DNA from: Phytophthora quininea
Taxonomy: Eukaryota > Oomycota > Peronosporomycetes > Peronosporales > Peronosporaceae
NCBI GenBank assembly: GCA_011947345.1
Contig: JAAVTG010000618.1
Coordinates: 177,510 to 241,509 of the forward strand
Direction: 5' to 3'
Length of the DNA: 64,000 nucleotides
This document shows, one piece after another, positions 22,303 through 33,923 of the stretch (position 1 is the stretch's first letter; each line of letters opens with the position of its first letter). Under the pieces are notes generated by a model. It did not search any database. It worked only from the letters and a program-made list of their open reading frames with translations, and was not told the DNA's origin. Made by a program: the position numbers and the translations under genes.

Positions 22303-22529
22303 CCGACCGATCGCGTTCTGGTCGAAGAAAAGTAACAACAGACAGTGGAAGCATCCTGCAAACAAATTGAAGTTGCTGAGCATTGTCCTTGTGCTGCGCG
22401 AATGCCGTACGATACTGTTGGGCCAAGACGTCTGAATCCACACAGACCATTTAGACTTAACGTATAGCACGTTCATTACTGGCAGATGATGCGCTAGAGA
22501 TCGGAAGTGGGGAATTCGGCCCAACTCTA
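22303..22529 (-). repeat. Right long inverted-repeat arm
   Basis: Inverted partner of 19613-19840. Confidence 0.88.
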
Positions 22530-23374
22530 TCCAAAAGCTGAACGACATTCAAGATTACTACAGCACAACATCAGATCTACAGCGGCAGTCAGAGGAAGGA
22601 ATCACAGACGAAAGCAAAACCAAGAGCTTTCACGGTAAGCTGTGCTATCGAAATTACTAAATTTATCTTTACTGGCACCATTTTCGCGCGTAGACAAACT
22701 CGTCGGAGTCTTCAAGCACTGGAATATCCTTGACCCAGTTTTTCATGCCCGCGCTTCGGCGAAACCAATAGTTTGCACGGGGACGTTCAAGCCTCCACCA
22801 AGTTCCAGAGTTGCAGTCTGTTCGGATGCTGGCAAGTCTGACGAAGAAGAAGCTGAAGCTGACTATGACTTCCCTTTCGTCGATCAAGACTACCCAAAAA
22901 GTGATGAAGAGGGAACGGGAAACACTGGAGGGTGCAACGAAGGCGAGAGAGGTGTAGCTGCAATTGAATCCGCCGCTGCTCCTGTTACGACCACACATCT
23001 TGAACGAGGGAGAGGCGCCCCGTTGCAAGCGCCACGGAGTCGACCTCAGCTGGCTCGACGTCATCACCTCCTCGGTCCAGCAGCAGCAAGAAGTCCAGCG
23101 GTAAACCTGCAAAGCGCGGCAAACCATTGACACTTGCGATCAAACCTCCCAAAAAAGAAGCAAAGAGCTTAGGTGATGTGATGTACGACTTAATTTGCGA
23201 GAGTAGGTTGCTAGCGCAGAAGCGCACGTACATTGACCGTGCTCAAGCGAGGGTGAAGTCTACCAAGGACTTCCTGGAGCTGGGGATCTACACAACGAAC
23301 GAAGCGGAGTCAGTTACGAACCTGATCAGGGTCAGGGGGCAGAGTTTATTAAGTTGCAATTGTGATATAGTCTG
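22530..23374 (+). pseudogene. Unrecognised coding relic, acidic then Lys-rich
   Basis: Coding-like sequence starts directly after the right arm (KLNDIQDYYSTTSDLQ). It crosses a plausible GT-AG intron (about 22635-22693), continues with KLVGVFKHWNILDPVFHARAS and an Asp/Glu-rich stretch (about 22830-22920), and changes frame near 23000-23120 to a Lys-rich tail (LTLAIKPPKKEAK, SLGDVMYDLICESR). Layout and neighbourhood resemble transposon-associated DNA-binding proteins, but I do not recognise a family. The 5' end appears cut by the inverted-repeat element. Confidence 0.4.
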
Positions 23375-23751
23375 ACGAAAGGATCTGATCCCAAAAAGTA
23401 AACACGGGCTTTATGAGACACTACTTTTTAGACTTAAATTACATTCAATATACGTCTGGAGCAGCTGTTAAACCTTGTGGCGGGTTCTTTAAACGCCATC
23501 CTAATTACCAGCTTATGATAATTTTTAAGATAGTACGCTAGTTGAGCTTTTGCGGCCGCTTTCGGGCCTGGCATCATTGTATTTTACAACTTTCCTCGTA
23601 CAACGTCTATGAGCGACACGGAGAGAGTCACGCCATTCCGAACAACAATTCATTGGAATGGGTTCCAACCGATCGAGCGTTACCCATCTGACGTCAAGAC
23701 AACTTATCGCTGCAGTTTTTACCGCGGCGGACGCAAGGTGAAGCTCCATCA
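23375..23751. other. Non-coding stretch
   Basis: Nothing recognised. Confidence 0.5.
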
Positions 23752-24726
23752 TTGAATCGACGGTACTGTGGTGGAGAAACAGCTTCCACACACCTGTATC
23801 GCACAGGTGGCCGCGCTGCCCACACACAAAACGTGCCAGAGGTGATTGAGAGCTCTGACGACTCAGAAAGTGGCGAATCGTCGACTTCAACTGTGATCGT
23901 TCAAGGTGTGAGTCAGCATATGGCTGTAGAAACAGACAAGAGAGCGATTCTATGGATGACACGCCGTCACAGGTCTGGGATCTGGTGCATGAGGAATTTA
24001 CAGCTAACGCTGTTACCAGAGACATCACCGGGAATCAAGTCATCAGTCGGGTCTACCGTGCCCGAAACCGTCATTTCGATGCTTCAACTAGTGGACAAGT
24101 CAAGGTGCCACCCCAGACACGTGCGCGAGATGACTCTAATTTTTTCAGTCCAACTTCACGTACGCTGGAGAAGATGGTCCCGAACGCGTCATCGGCTGGA
24201 GTCATCCTGCTCTCATCCGACTTCTGAGCTACAACTGTCCCACTGTTTATAGATAGAATATTTCGCTGTGATCCTGCACCATTCTATCAGTGTCTGCTCG
24301 TGATGGCATACGATTGCGTGTCGAGATGCTGCGTTTCCTATCTCTACGTGCCATCGACTAGCAAGACGGAATGGAGCTATTGTCACTGTCTGCATTGTCT
24401 AGGTCACTACCGGAATGAACATTCAACCAGGGACAATCACCTGCGATTTCGAGCGAGCGCTTGTCAACGCTGTCAAGGATCAGTTTCCAGGCACCACAAT
24501 CGTCGGTTGCCTGTTTCACTTCAAACAGGCAACTCGTCGTAGGATGCAAAATTATCGCATACCCACAGAGGAAATTGCAACAGCAATGAGTCGTGGTATG
24601 CTAGGTGTGCTCACGGTTTTTCTCATAACCAAATCGATCCTCGAGGGATTGATTACGTTGTCGAACGTAGGGATGGTTTTGTATTGGACGAGTAAAGAAT
24701 GTCTAAAATATTCTTTACTGTTTTGA
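23752..24726 (+). pseudogene. MULE transposase fragment
   Basis: Frame-broken pieces in order: an acidic Ser-rich start (about 23836-23900); TPSQVWDLVHEEF (23952-24227); GWSHPALIRLLS and FRCDPAPFYQCLLVMAYD (about 24195-24310), matching the catalytic-core entry of MULEs; and ITCDFERALVNAVKDQFPG with VGCLFHFKQATRRRMQNY (24415-24600), the conserved Asp and C-x2-H region. It ends abruptly near 24690 with no SWIM finger. It is inactive, and distinct from the MULE at 13.1-17.4 kb. Confidence 0.8.
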
Positions 24727-25138
24727 ACAGTTCAGAAGTATCCAAAATGTCCAAAAGTCCAGGCTTTTGTTGAGTATGCACTCGTAGTGTTGAAGAAGAT
24801 CGCCATGGAACCAGTGACTCCACCCCCTGCCATCACCAGCACCACCTGTTCCTCCCGACTCTTCGCACGGAAGATCAACGGCGTTCCGATCACCTCCTGG
24901 GTCAGCATTGCGTTGATCTCCACGATACAGCCCTTATCAGGCTGGTGCCTCGTATGCCAGCACACCAGATCAGCACTCAAGGGCTTCAATAGCAACGAGG
25001 CAGATTGTTTTCTCGCCTTAACTGACATCATCAACGCCTTAGCGACCTCAGCCGGCATCAGCGACACCTCCGAGACCGCCAAGGTCACCAGCACCTCGTT
25101 CACACCCCAGGACATCACCAGTAAAACTCGGACGCCCC
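24727..25138. other. Region with overlapping open frames on both strands, not assigned
   Basis: Open frames of 118 codons (plus 24787-25143) and 128 codons (minus 24732-25118) overlap almost fully. Neither resembles a family I know, and both are probably composition-driven. Confidence 0.4.
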
Positions 25139-26693
25139 GTTGACGACATATGGCGACACTACGACATCGAGAGAGAAGGAGGAAAGAAGCATGGGCGATG
25201 TAAGTACTGTGGCTCTCTCAAGAAGAACGGAAAGCCGAGCGGTAACCTTTTAAAGCATTTCACAAAGGCAAGACAATGTCCCAACGTTCCAGGAGATGTC
25301 CGAGCTTTGTTACAGCCGTCCGAACCACCTCTCTTTGCTGCAAACAACCAGCAGGCTTCGTAACCTCCGCCTACAGAGCTAGACCAAGAAACCTTTGAGA
25401 TGGCTTTAGCACAGGTGTTTTTTGTGCGCCCTACCATTTATCTTGGTCGAAGCGCCAATTTTCCGGGAGTTTGTCGCCATGGTCGCTCCAACCATGAAGC
25501 TGCCGTCACGCCACAAGCTGAGCGGTGTGCTTCTGAAACGTGTACGAGACGAGCTGCATCACAGCCACGTGGTCAAGCTGATTAATCAGCACAAATTCGT
25601 ATTACTCGTCACGGACGGCTGGACAGACGCAAATAGCTCGAGCATTATGAATTTTATGGTCGTCGCTCCAGGAATGCCTTCCGTGTTCTGGTCCTCGTGG
25701 TCAACGAGGTCAAATCAACACACAGCCGAATATGTTACCAGTGATATTGACAAAGTTATCGCAGAAATCGAGGTGGAGACGGAGGCTAAAGTAATTGCTG
25801 TTGTCACTGACAATGCCAGCAACATACGGAGTGCAACAGGAAGTATACACAGTCGTCATTATGTTATAAGCGGCGGGTGCTCAGCGCACGTATTAAACTT
25901 ACTCATGCAAGGAGTGTGCCGATTTCTAGCCGTTAAAGCCGTCCATTTGAGAGCGGCTGCCGTCACTCGTTTCGTTCGAGACCATCTCGCTTTGCTTGAC
26001 GAATTCAAGATGCTACAGAGAGGAGTGTGTGGCGAAGGTGTGAAGGCCAGAATTTTATCTCTTCCAGTGCCAACACGCTGGTACTCTGTTCACAATTGCA
26101 TGAGGTGCGTGCTGGATAACGCACAGCTTCTTGAGAAATTGTTTTTGATCCCTGAATACGAGCAATTTTGTGACCGATATCGCGGCACTCCAGCGCGCCG
26201 TCAGAAACTTTATTATATTATGGCGCTGGTTCGAGATGATCAATTTTGGAATAACTTGCGCACTGTAGTTCGTATGTTGGGCTCAATGATCGAAACACCG
26301 AGAAACCTGGAAGTCGATAACATATATGTTTCAGCAGTTTATAAGTGGTTTAGATGGCTGCGCTACCACGCGACGTATGGTGTCGCATCACCTGAGCAAG
26401 AAGCAGAGCTCGACAATGCTCATCCCGATCGAACACAAGGTATGGAGCTGCTTAGTAACACAGCGAGTCGAATTACAGAAGTTGCCCCTGAAAATGCTGC
26501 TGGGCCTGACGAGGATGAGCTCCAGAGTACATCGCCAGATGATGAGAGGTTCCTTGAGGGAGGTAGATACAAGAGTGTTGCTGAACTTGGTATTGCCGAG
26601 CTTCAAAAGTTCATTCGCGAAAGGATTAAAAACGATGGCAGTACGTGCACACAAACGCGATGGCAATCGCGTTCATGCTCGACCAATGACTGA
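25139..26693 (+). pseudogene. hAT-family transposase relic (BED finger + DUF659), C-terminus missing
   Basis: The BED zinc finger at about 25139-25290 has DDIWRHYDIERE, CKYCGSLKK and GNLLKHF. After a TAA near 25362 and a frame change near 25440, a long frame (25422-26693) carries the DUF659-type core: LLVTDGWTDANSSSIMNFMV, VVTDNASNIRSAT, GCSAHVLNLLM and VPTRWYSVHNCM. This layout is common in oomycete hAT elements. The conserved C-terminal dimerisation motif is not found downstream, and the frame degrades after 26640. Terminal repeats were not identified. Confidence 0.85.
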
Positions 26694-27129
26694 CCTCGAC
26701 GACTTTGTCGGTTCCGACAACAGCAACGTCGACAAGCAAATTCGCGAATTCCGCACTTGCATGGTGAGCGTCTGCGAAGCCCAGAGGGTTCTCGTCTGGC
26801 GGAAATGCAGCATCAGTGTGGTTGTAAAGGTACGCTAGCGCATCATATCCTCGCCTGGACGGAAATCCGTGGTGTGTGCTGTGTATTTAGTTGTGATATA
26901 ATCGGCTACAAATGAACTGACTGTTATTTCTATCAGGTCTGTACAGACAACGACGGAATTAGTCGGCGCGTTGCATAAAAATACGGCAACGAAAAAACCC
27001 GGCATGTTCATTTATTCACTAAAATTCGAACGTTATTCATAGACAAAAAGCAGACGGTTAACAGAAATGTGCTGTATTGTCAAATCGTTGCTTCTGAGTA
27101 CCTAGGAATAGCATTCTCGAAGCTACGAA
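26694..27129. other. Tail of hAT relic and spacer
   Basis: Residual coding-like sequence to about 26840, then AT-rich spacer. Confidence 0.45.
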
Positions 27130-27875
27130 TTACCGTGTCCGCGGAAATATCCTCCCAGGCGGCAATGGTGGCCTTGATAGCGCGTATGTGCTTTCCTTTG
27201 CAGTACCTCCCGTAATTCCACTAAATTTTGAACTAATTTTAGCTTTTAGTGGTTCTATTACACCAATATCAAGCGGCTGGCACACCGAAGTGCTGTTTGG
27301 TGGTAATGGGGCCACTGTGGTGCTCGCAGGTTCAGCAACAATATGGTGGCCCTCCTCAGAGACATGGCTCTCAAAATTGTCAAGGAGAAGGATTGACGGA
27401 TCAGATATTTCGTGTTGTGGCTGATGTGGTACATGAAGCCTATCATGCCGTTCGTTGTCAATGCCTATTGTTCACAAAAATAAGGCAACGTTTAGTGATT
27501 TAGCTACATCGTAGTAAAAGTTAGCCTTTGATCGAAAAAGCGAAAACCAAACGACCCCTTCCGTCGTTCATCCTTCATGTAAGTTACCAGGGCTGGAACG
27601 CACGGATACAGCTCCTTTCGCCCTTGACCCTTCAGCGTTTATGTTTTTGCGCACCCTTTATACGCTAAAATCTCGTTTCGCTGTCTCCACCACCCTTCCA
27701 CAGTTCTGCGCGGGCAGCCCAGATTGCGTGCGACCGTGGGAACACCAACGACGACGATTTCTTGTATCGCCTGCCGCTTTTCCTTGATGGTGTAGCTGCG
27801 TTGCCTCTGTGGCATCTCGCGAAATGAGCTGAAAATTAGCTTGTAACTCACAGTAATTTCCTGTAAGCCAGTCAA
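27130..27875 (-). pseudogene. pogo/Tigger-like (DDE_1) transposase, internally deleted
   Basis: On the minus strand the N-terminal helix-turn-helix is at 27639-27875 (YTIKEKRQAI, then GVPTVARNLGCPRRTVEGWW). A short bridge follows near 27540-27600 (VTYMKDERR in another frame). The end of the catalytic domain is at 27130-27440, with ILLLDNFESHVSEEG and LPPNSTSVCQPLDIGVIEPLK, both standard for the DDE_1 superfamily. The intervening catalytic core, some 200 residues, is missing, so this is a deletion derivative. Confidence 0.8.
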
Positions 27876-28502
27876 ATCTTAACATCTATGATTGGTTTAA
27901 AAATTGTTTTTCGAGAGTTTTCTATTGGCCAATATCTTGCAGCAAACCTCTATGTCAGCTTCAATGCCGGCTTTTGCGTTGCCGGCTAATTTCGTCGTTG
28001 TCTGTATGTCTATACAAACTCTGACACAGCGGTGGGGCTAATTACCCTTCATTATCGACGAAGAAGGCCTAAATTCTTATCCGGAATAAGGCGTACGATA
28101 CATTTTCCGCGGGCGAGAAAACCGTTTTCGAAATGACTCCTGGGTAGTTATATGGTTAGAAACGTCCATTTCTATTTCTAAACGTTAGAAATACTCGATC
28201 CATTAGAAATGAAATACATTAAGAAAGCAGCAAGCGCTGGAACCAGATACGATTTAGCCAGCCCACCCATGACCTTGGACTTTCAAGAATATTAAGCATT
28301 TGCACGCAGAGCCTCAACCCTGACGCTGGGCGATCAGCAGGAAGCCAGTTCCATGCGGAATTACCGACCCCGGTGTGATCGCTGAGGTGGGTCATTACAG
28401 CGAGTTTGTCCCTGTGTTTCCGCCTACCGACACGCGGACAATGGACGGGGCCTCATGGCTACGACAGAGCTGAAACTTCGCGTGGTTGTAGCACTGTTCA
28501 TT
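27876..28502. other. Non-coding stretch
   Basis: AT-rich sequence without a recognisable gene. Confidence 0.5.
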
Positions 28503-28913
28503 CTAACGTTGACATTCTGGAACGCTGCACAGGATTCCAACGCGATGTTTGAGACACGTTCCTCCACCTCCTCTTGCGGCCTTGCTGCACCCTTCTGTCG
28601 AGCAAAGCTTGGATCCACCGTGAGCTGGGCACAAGCCTCGGTTCGTCGCCTTGCATTTGCACCCCTCTACATTGCACAGCTTCCGTGGTCCATGGCGCTG
28701 GCAGACCCCAAGCTTCTTGTTAACAGCAAGGGCAGTGCAGCCATCGACAGAACATCGCATCAATTCAGGTCGTGATGCTTGCACAGTCCTCTCGCTTGAT
28801 CCACTCTGTTGCAGCCTTCCGCCGAGCACAGCGCGTGCTACAGGCATCGCTCCCGGCATGTTGCGCTTTGGCTGGTTGCGGGCATACACAGTGCAAGTAC
28901 CTATCACATACAA
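28503..28913 (-). pseudogene. WRKY19-like zinc-finger repeat protein, fragment
   Basis: The minus-strand frame contains at least three tandem Cys/His repeats of about 24 residues: CSVDGCTALAVNKKLGVCQRH, CNVEGCKCKATNRGLCPAHG, and CSTEGCSKAARGGGGTCLKH. The C-x4-C...C-x2-H pattern is the WRKY19-like zinc finger, which is abundant in oomycetes and of unclear function. The frame ends just as a fourth repeat begins (CSVPEC), so the protein looks truncated. No usable upstream exon is obvious, and it sits among transposon relics. Confidence 0.65.
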
Positions 28914-29478
28914 TATGGATACACTTTAGCATGTCAAAAGGTAACAAAGGCAACTAGTACATACCTTGACGGTGATTGAAGGAGCGACGAGATCGACTTG
29001 CGCGGCTCCGTGCTCTGGACAGAAACGGAGAGTGGCTACCATCAGACGTTTGCAGGAGCGCCGTCCTTGTTCTTATTCGTCGAGGCAGCTACTGCGTCCT
29101 TACCCTTCTCCTGCTGAGCTCGCTGGATCGCTGGATCGGAGTGAGATCGGAGCTGAGATCGGAGCCTTCTCGTCATCACTACCTGCTATTCCGTCCAGAA
29201 GATCCCCGTCCCCACCACTCTCGAAATAGTCCTTCTCTGCAACTTTCAGCTAGATTTGTCTGAGCAACTAGCTCCTTCTCTGCACAGCTCGTCGCATTTG
29301 CGCTTCGCGGAAGGTGGGAAAACCCTCTCAAGAAAGGTGCGAATTTCGTCTTGCAAAAAGCGGAACAGCTGAACGACGTTTATAAGGGCTTCTGGTAAAC
29401 ATCAGCTGATGCCAGTTGACAAAATCAGTATTACACGCCGAAACGAAGCACTCGACGCTTTCAAAATGGGCCACGGCT
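28914..29478. other. Non-coding stretch
   Basis: Short frames only. Contains a small GATCGGA-type direct repeat near 29130-29165. Confidence 0.45.
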
Positions 29479-30743
29479 TTATTGATGGAGTGCAGTAACG
29501 CAAGAATTCAAGAATCGCGTCAAGTTTTGTCCAAAAGTTGTAGTCAGTGGCAAGTTTTCGCGCTTAAGCAAGCTTGGTACGTCTTTTCTTGTCTTTGTGC
29601 ATCTTGTCCAGTGCTCCGTCTTCCAATACGGTTTGAATGACGTGCTTGACATGGCTTCGGGTATATACCAGCGTGTCGGCACCTGTAACCAAAGCCTACG
29701 ACGTTTCTCTGGAGTCAATCCAATTTGATGTTGTTCAAATCGATCTAACAAAATTTACCATTTCGGGATGTACTTAGACAACCAAGTGGCGCTCTCAAGC
29801 ACTGTTTTCACGGGTTGAGTTGCAGGGCGTCCTTCATGACAAGATTCATCATGTGGCGCCGCATCCATTGCAGAACATGTATGGTTTTCTCTCTTCCAAG
29901 ATGTCCCAGACTGCCCTCCTATTGCTGGCGTTGTCTGTCGCGACGCTGCGGACTGCATCTGCGTCCATGATGTCTTCAATTTCTTGAATCATCATGTCAA
30001 TTTTGTTCGCCATATAATCCCCGTGTGATGATTATCGGCCGTGGCTATCGACGACCAAAACATTGGCTTTATAGGAAGTGAGGTGATCATGAAATTAATA
30101 ATGCTCTGCGTCTTTGGGTTCGCCCACTCATCATTGACAATCACCACGTATGGCTCATCCTTGATAGCCTCGAATACGTTTTGCTTCTCACGCGAGAAGG
30201 TGGTTTCTAGCAGTGGGCTAGAAAGCTTGTAGCGAGTCGGAATCTCAAGGTCCGGCCGTAGATGCTTGAAGAGCAACTGCATCTGGGGATCTCTAGGACT
30301 CGAAAGGATATCCCAGTCGTGTACAACGTCACCGCCAAGTCAAGTTCCAGTTCAGCTTGTCCATGCTCGTGGACAAAAGTACTGGAGGAAGGCTTCCGCA
30401 CACTGGGGGGCATAGTGCTTCTTGTGAACGACGCTTTTTCTTCGTTGGTGTCGAACTGAGCGGTGGAGATGCAATCCTCTGCTTGGCCTCCGCTGAGAAC
30501 GAGCAGCTGCGCACATCCTGCTTTAAGTGCTTCCCAACTTGGGCGCAACGGAAGACGCGGTTTCAGTGCGGGCAGCACACATCTGGATGAGCCTTCCCTG
30601 ACCTTTGGCGTCAACTCGAAGAAGAGTTTCCATATCGGCGACGAAGGCTTGCCTTTCGCAGGCATCGCGACAAGCCGAGGTGGCGAGAATCGACGCTCCG
30701 AGTCTTCAAAGAGAGATTCTGTTGCGAGGTCCAACTTAAACAT
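29479..30743 (-). pseudogene. Second DUF659-type hAT transposase relic
   Basis: Minus-strand pieces from 5' to 3': a BED-like N-terminus with SPIWKLFFELTPKVREG (30600-30690, frame-broken); the DUF659 region with YKLSSPLLETTF, YVVIVNDEWANPKTQSIINF and MFWSSIATADNHHTG (29992-30282); a segment equivalent to VATDNASNR/C-HDESCHEG (29755-29979); and the end with LQVPTRWYIPEAM (about 29650-29700). Related to, but clearly diverged from, the copy at 25.1-26.7 kb. Several frame breaks; inactive. Confidence 0.8.
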
Positions 30744-31313
30744 ATTGCGCGCATAAAAATATTCGATCAGAATATTCCCAATGATCTACTGTTTAGTCCT
30801 AATTATTAAGGCATAGTTAGTGCGACTAATTAGTTTTGCCAATTTAGATATTAATTTTTTCCGTCATCAAGTAGCGATCCCCAGGAGCACTAGGGCCGTG
30901 TGAAATGCAGTGTCTTGTTCGGTGTTTCCCTGTATGGGATGGAAGGCGTCCGTGTGGAAGCTGCAGCGTGGTCCGAGAGTGTAACAGGTAGCGTGACAAC
31001 CACTTCTGTATAGCTCCGGCGGGCACGGATGGCGTCGCCCTCGAGAAATGACGTCGCCCTCGAGAAATGACGTCGCTCTCGACAAATGGCGTCACTCTGG
31101 ATGACGACAGGTACTGCTTGTGTTGTAGCTGTGTGGTTTCGTGCGTGTTTCTCGCGCTACTCTGTGCGAACGCAACGGACTGCGGGGCAGCAGGAAGGAA
31201 CCATTAGATGATACGCGTAACGTGTGTTGGGTAGGAGGCTGGTGGGTTGCAGCGAGTGGTGGTGGCAGTGTCTTGGCGGTGTGATTTTTGCGTGGTGTGT
31301 TGCAAAGCCGTGT

Positions 31314-31385
31314 GCACCGTTGGTCTAATGGTTAGGATTCATCCCTTCCAAGGATGAGGTCGGGGTTCGATTCCCCGACGGCGCA
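31314..31385 (+). tRNA. tRNA-Gly(UCC), array copy 1
   Basis: A 72-nt cloverleaf. The anticodon loop CTTCCAA sits on a CATCC/GGATG stem, the A box is TGGTCTAATGG, the B box GGTTCGATTCC, and the discriminator base is A. The acceptor stem GCACCGT/ACGGCGC has an A3-C70 mismatch. CCA is not encoded. Confidence 0.94.
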
Positions 31386-32037
31386 ACTTTGCTCGTGTTC
31401 GCCGACAAAAACGCGATCTGAGCCACACACTTGCTTCCGCGTCGCCGCCATATATCACACCACACCACACCACGACCCGCCTGCCGCTTAGCTCACAATC
31501 CTCGACCCGTCAGGCCTTTCCAGCAGAATGCGCTGGTAGAAGACAAATCGGCGTTGTCACCACACGCAGCAAGAAGCAAATTCTGCTGCGTATTAGCATG
31601 TGCACAAGTGCTCGAGACGTTTGCAATCTCTTCCATCCAGGTGGCGTCTCTCGCACCAAGCGTGCCGCAAAGCCGAAGCGCGAGACACCGTTGCCCGAGT
31701 CTAACTACGATTCTGTTTGCCGCTGTTCCTGCGTCCCGGCGGGTCGTGTAGTTGTTTGAGACAGTGCGCCGACGGTGCTATTGGTTAGGTCTCTCAGCCG
31801 CAGGGAAGAGAGGAAAGATGTCACGCTGCAATCGATTCGTGCGCTGTGACGCCTACCGCAGTTGTCGATGAAGAAAGAACGCTCCGTCCAAGCCACTGGG
31901 CGCTCTCCGATCGAGGAGGCGTGTGCGGCGGAGTGGGCCCTGCGGGGGCTTTCTGTGGCGGCGTGGTGAGGTGTGTGGAGAAGGCAAATTCCCGAGCCCT
32001 TGGGGGTCGATTTGGGCAAACATTGGAATTCTCTGGC

Positions 32038-32109
32038 GCGCCGTTGGTCTAATGGTTAGGATTCATCCCTCCCACGGATGAGGTCGGGGTTCGATTCCCC
32101 GGCGGCGCA
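32038..32109 (+). tRNA. tRNA-Gly(CCC), array copy 1
   Basis: A 72-nt cloverleaf with anticodon loop CTCCCAC on the CATCC/GGATG stem. The acceptor GCGCCGT/GCGGCGC is fully paired apart from a T-G wobble at 7-66. It lies about 650 bp downstream of the UCC gene in the same unit. Confidence 0.94.
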
Positions 32110-32126
32110 CGCCTTATTATTCCTTG

Positions 32127-32160
32127 CGACCTGGTCGACCTGGTCGACCTGGTCGACCTG
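32127..32160. repeat. (GGTCGACCT)n minisatellite in the array unit
   Basis: Palindromic 9-mers follow tRNA-Gly(CCC) by about 18 bp. The same block recurs in every full unit, with about four copies in most and two in the unit at 37.78 kb. Confidence 0.9.
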
Positions 32161-33199
32161 CTCGGTCGCAGAAGCCACATAGGCACGTTTTGTCAAATTC
32201 GCTCACGTCATCCCACATGGCCTCTCGTCGCTCTACAAGATGCACAAGCTATTCTGTCTTGTCCTTCCGCGCTGTAACGCCTGCGTTGCACCACGAGTAT
32301 CCATTCCAGCCGCCGAAAAGATGTGTGTTCCGAAGCGACCGTTCCGACTATTCGCCTCACGGTTTCAATAAATGGGCTAGACAGTAACGCTGCCGTGGCT
32401 TTCTAGCTGTCTAGTCGCGTGCATAGCTTTGTTTGTTTGTGTGCATGCGCGTGGGTTTGTTCTTGTTCCACCAACGATCCCCAGGAGCAATAGGGCCGTG
32501 TGAAATGCAGTGTCTTGTTCGGTGTTTCCCTGTATGGGATGGAAGGCGTCCGTGTGGAAGCTGCAGCGCGGTCCGAGAGTGTAACAGGTAGCGTGACAAC
32601 CACTTCTGTATAGCTCCGGCGGGCACGGATGGCGTCGCCCTCGAGAAATGACGTCGCCCTCGAGAAATGGCGTCGCTCTCTGTGAAACCAGCACTGCAGA
32701 CCAGCGATGCAGATCTCGTGATCTGCCATCGGCAAGCAAGCAAACAAACCAAGTTAGTGCCAACCAGTCATTTAATACATTAGCAGGGTTGAGCGGGCGG
32801 GGGACTGGTCACTATTCAATCCTCCTTCCAACGTACAGGAAGAACTCCCCGTCCGCAAGTCCCGTTGTGGCGATTAGCGCCCAACAACGTTCTGGGTTTG
32901 AGTGCTATCTATGACGAGGAGGTCAAGGTCGGTCGACACGACCTCGTCTCCAAGTCTCTTTCTCTCGACAAATGGCGTCACTCTGGATGACGACAGGTAC
33001 TGCTTGTGTTGTAGCTGTGTGGTTTCGTGCGTGCTTCTCGCGCTACTCTGTGCGAACGCAACGGACTGCGGGGCAGCAGGAAGGAACCATTAGATGATAC
33101 GCGTAACGTGTGTTGGGTAGGAGGCTGGTGGGTTGCAGCGAGTGGTGGTGGCAGTGTCTTGGCGGTGTGATTTTTGCGTGGTGTGTTGCAAAGCCGTGT

Positions 33200-33271
33200 G
33201 CACCGTTGGTCTAATGGTTAGGATTCATCCCTTCCAAGGATGAGGTCGGGGTTCGATTCCCCGACGGCGCA
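33200..33271 (+). tRNA. tRNA-Gly(UCC), array copy 2
   Basis: Identical to the copy at 31314, including the A3-C70 mismatch. Confidence 0.94.
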
Positions 33272-33923
33272 ACTTTGCTCGTGTTCGCCGACAAAAACGC
33301 GATCTGAGCCACACACTTGCTTCCGCGTCGCCGCCATATATCACACCACACCACACCACGACCCGCCTGCCGCTTAGCTCACAATCCTCGACCCGTCAGG
33401 CCTTTCCAGTAGAATGCGCTGGTAGAAGACAAATCGGCGTTGTCACCACACGCAGCAAGAAGCAAATTCTGCTGCGTATTAGCATGTGCACAAGTGCTCG
33501 AGACGTTTGCAATCTCTTCCATCCAGGTGGCGTCTCTCGCACCAAGCGTGCCGCAAAGCCGAAGCGCGAGACACCGTTGCCCGAGTCTAACTACGATTCT
33601 GTTTGCCGCTGTTCCTGCGTCCCGGCGGGTCGTGTAGTTGTTTGAGACAGTGCGCCGACGGTGCTATTGGTTAGGTCTCTCAGCCGCAGGGAAGAGAGGA
33701 AAGATGTCACGCTGCAATCGATTCGTGCGCTGTGACGCCTACCGCAGTTGTCGATGAAGAAAGAACGCTCCGTCCAAGCCACTGGGCGCTCTCCGATCGA
33801 GGAGGCGTGTGCGGCGGAGTGGGCCCTGCGGGGGCTTTCTGTGGCGGCGTGGTGAGGTGTGTGGAGAAGGCAAATTCCCGAGCCCTTGGGGGTCGATTTG
33901 GGCAAACATTGGAATTCTCTGGC

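Larger units (their letters stand above)
19613..22529. mobile_element. Inverted-repeat element (hAT-like ends) enclosing retroelement debris
   Basis: Arms of about 228 bp at 19613-19840 and 22303-22529 are inverted copies with only a few differences. The outermost bases read CAGAGTTAGAC on the left and TAGAGTTGGGC (reverse complement) on the right, resembling hAT ends. No clear 8-bp duplication flanks them. The 2.5-kb interior holds Ty3-type reverse-transcriptase pieces and a SWIM-like fragment, so it is either a non-autonomous element with nested insertions or a later rearrangement. Confidence 0.65.

Noticed and set aside
19605..22537. Target duplication for the 19.6-22.5 kb inverted-repeat element
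   Set aside because: Flanks (ACTTAAAA and TCCAAAAG with the outermost base included) do not match. No 8- or 9-bp duplication was found.
24787..25143. Fully overlapping frames on both strands taken as a gene
   Set aside because: No family match, no splice context, and located between two transposon relics.
31771..31800. tRNA-like A-box segment (GTGCTATTGGTTAGGTC) between the two tRNA genes
   Set aside because: No matching B box at the right distance and no cloverleaf can be drawn.
32377..32763. Open frames of 104-128 codons recurring in every array unit
   Set aside because: They overlap in three frames of the same strand, differ in length by unit when small indels occur, and match no family. 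They look like by-products of repeat composition.
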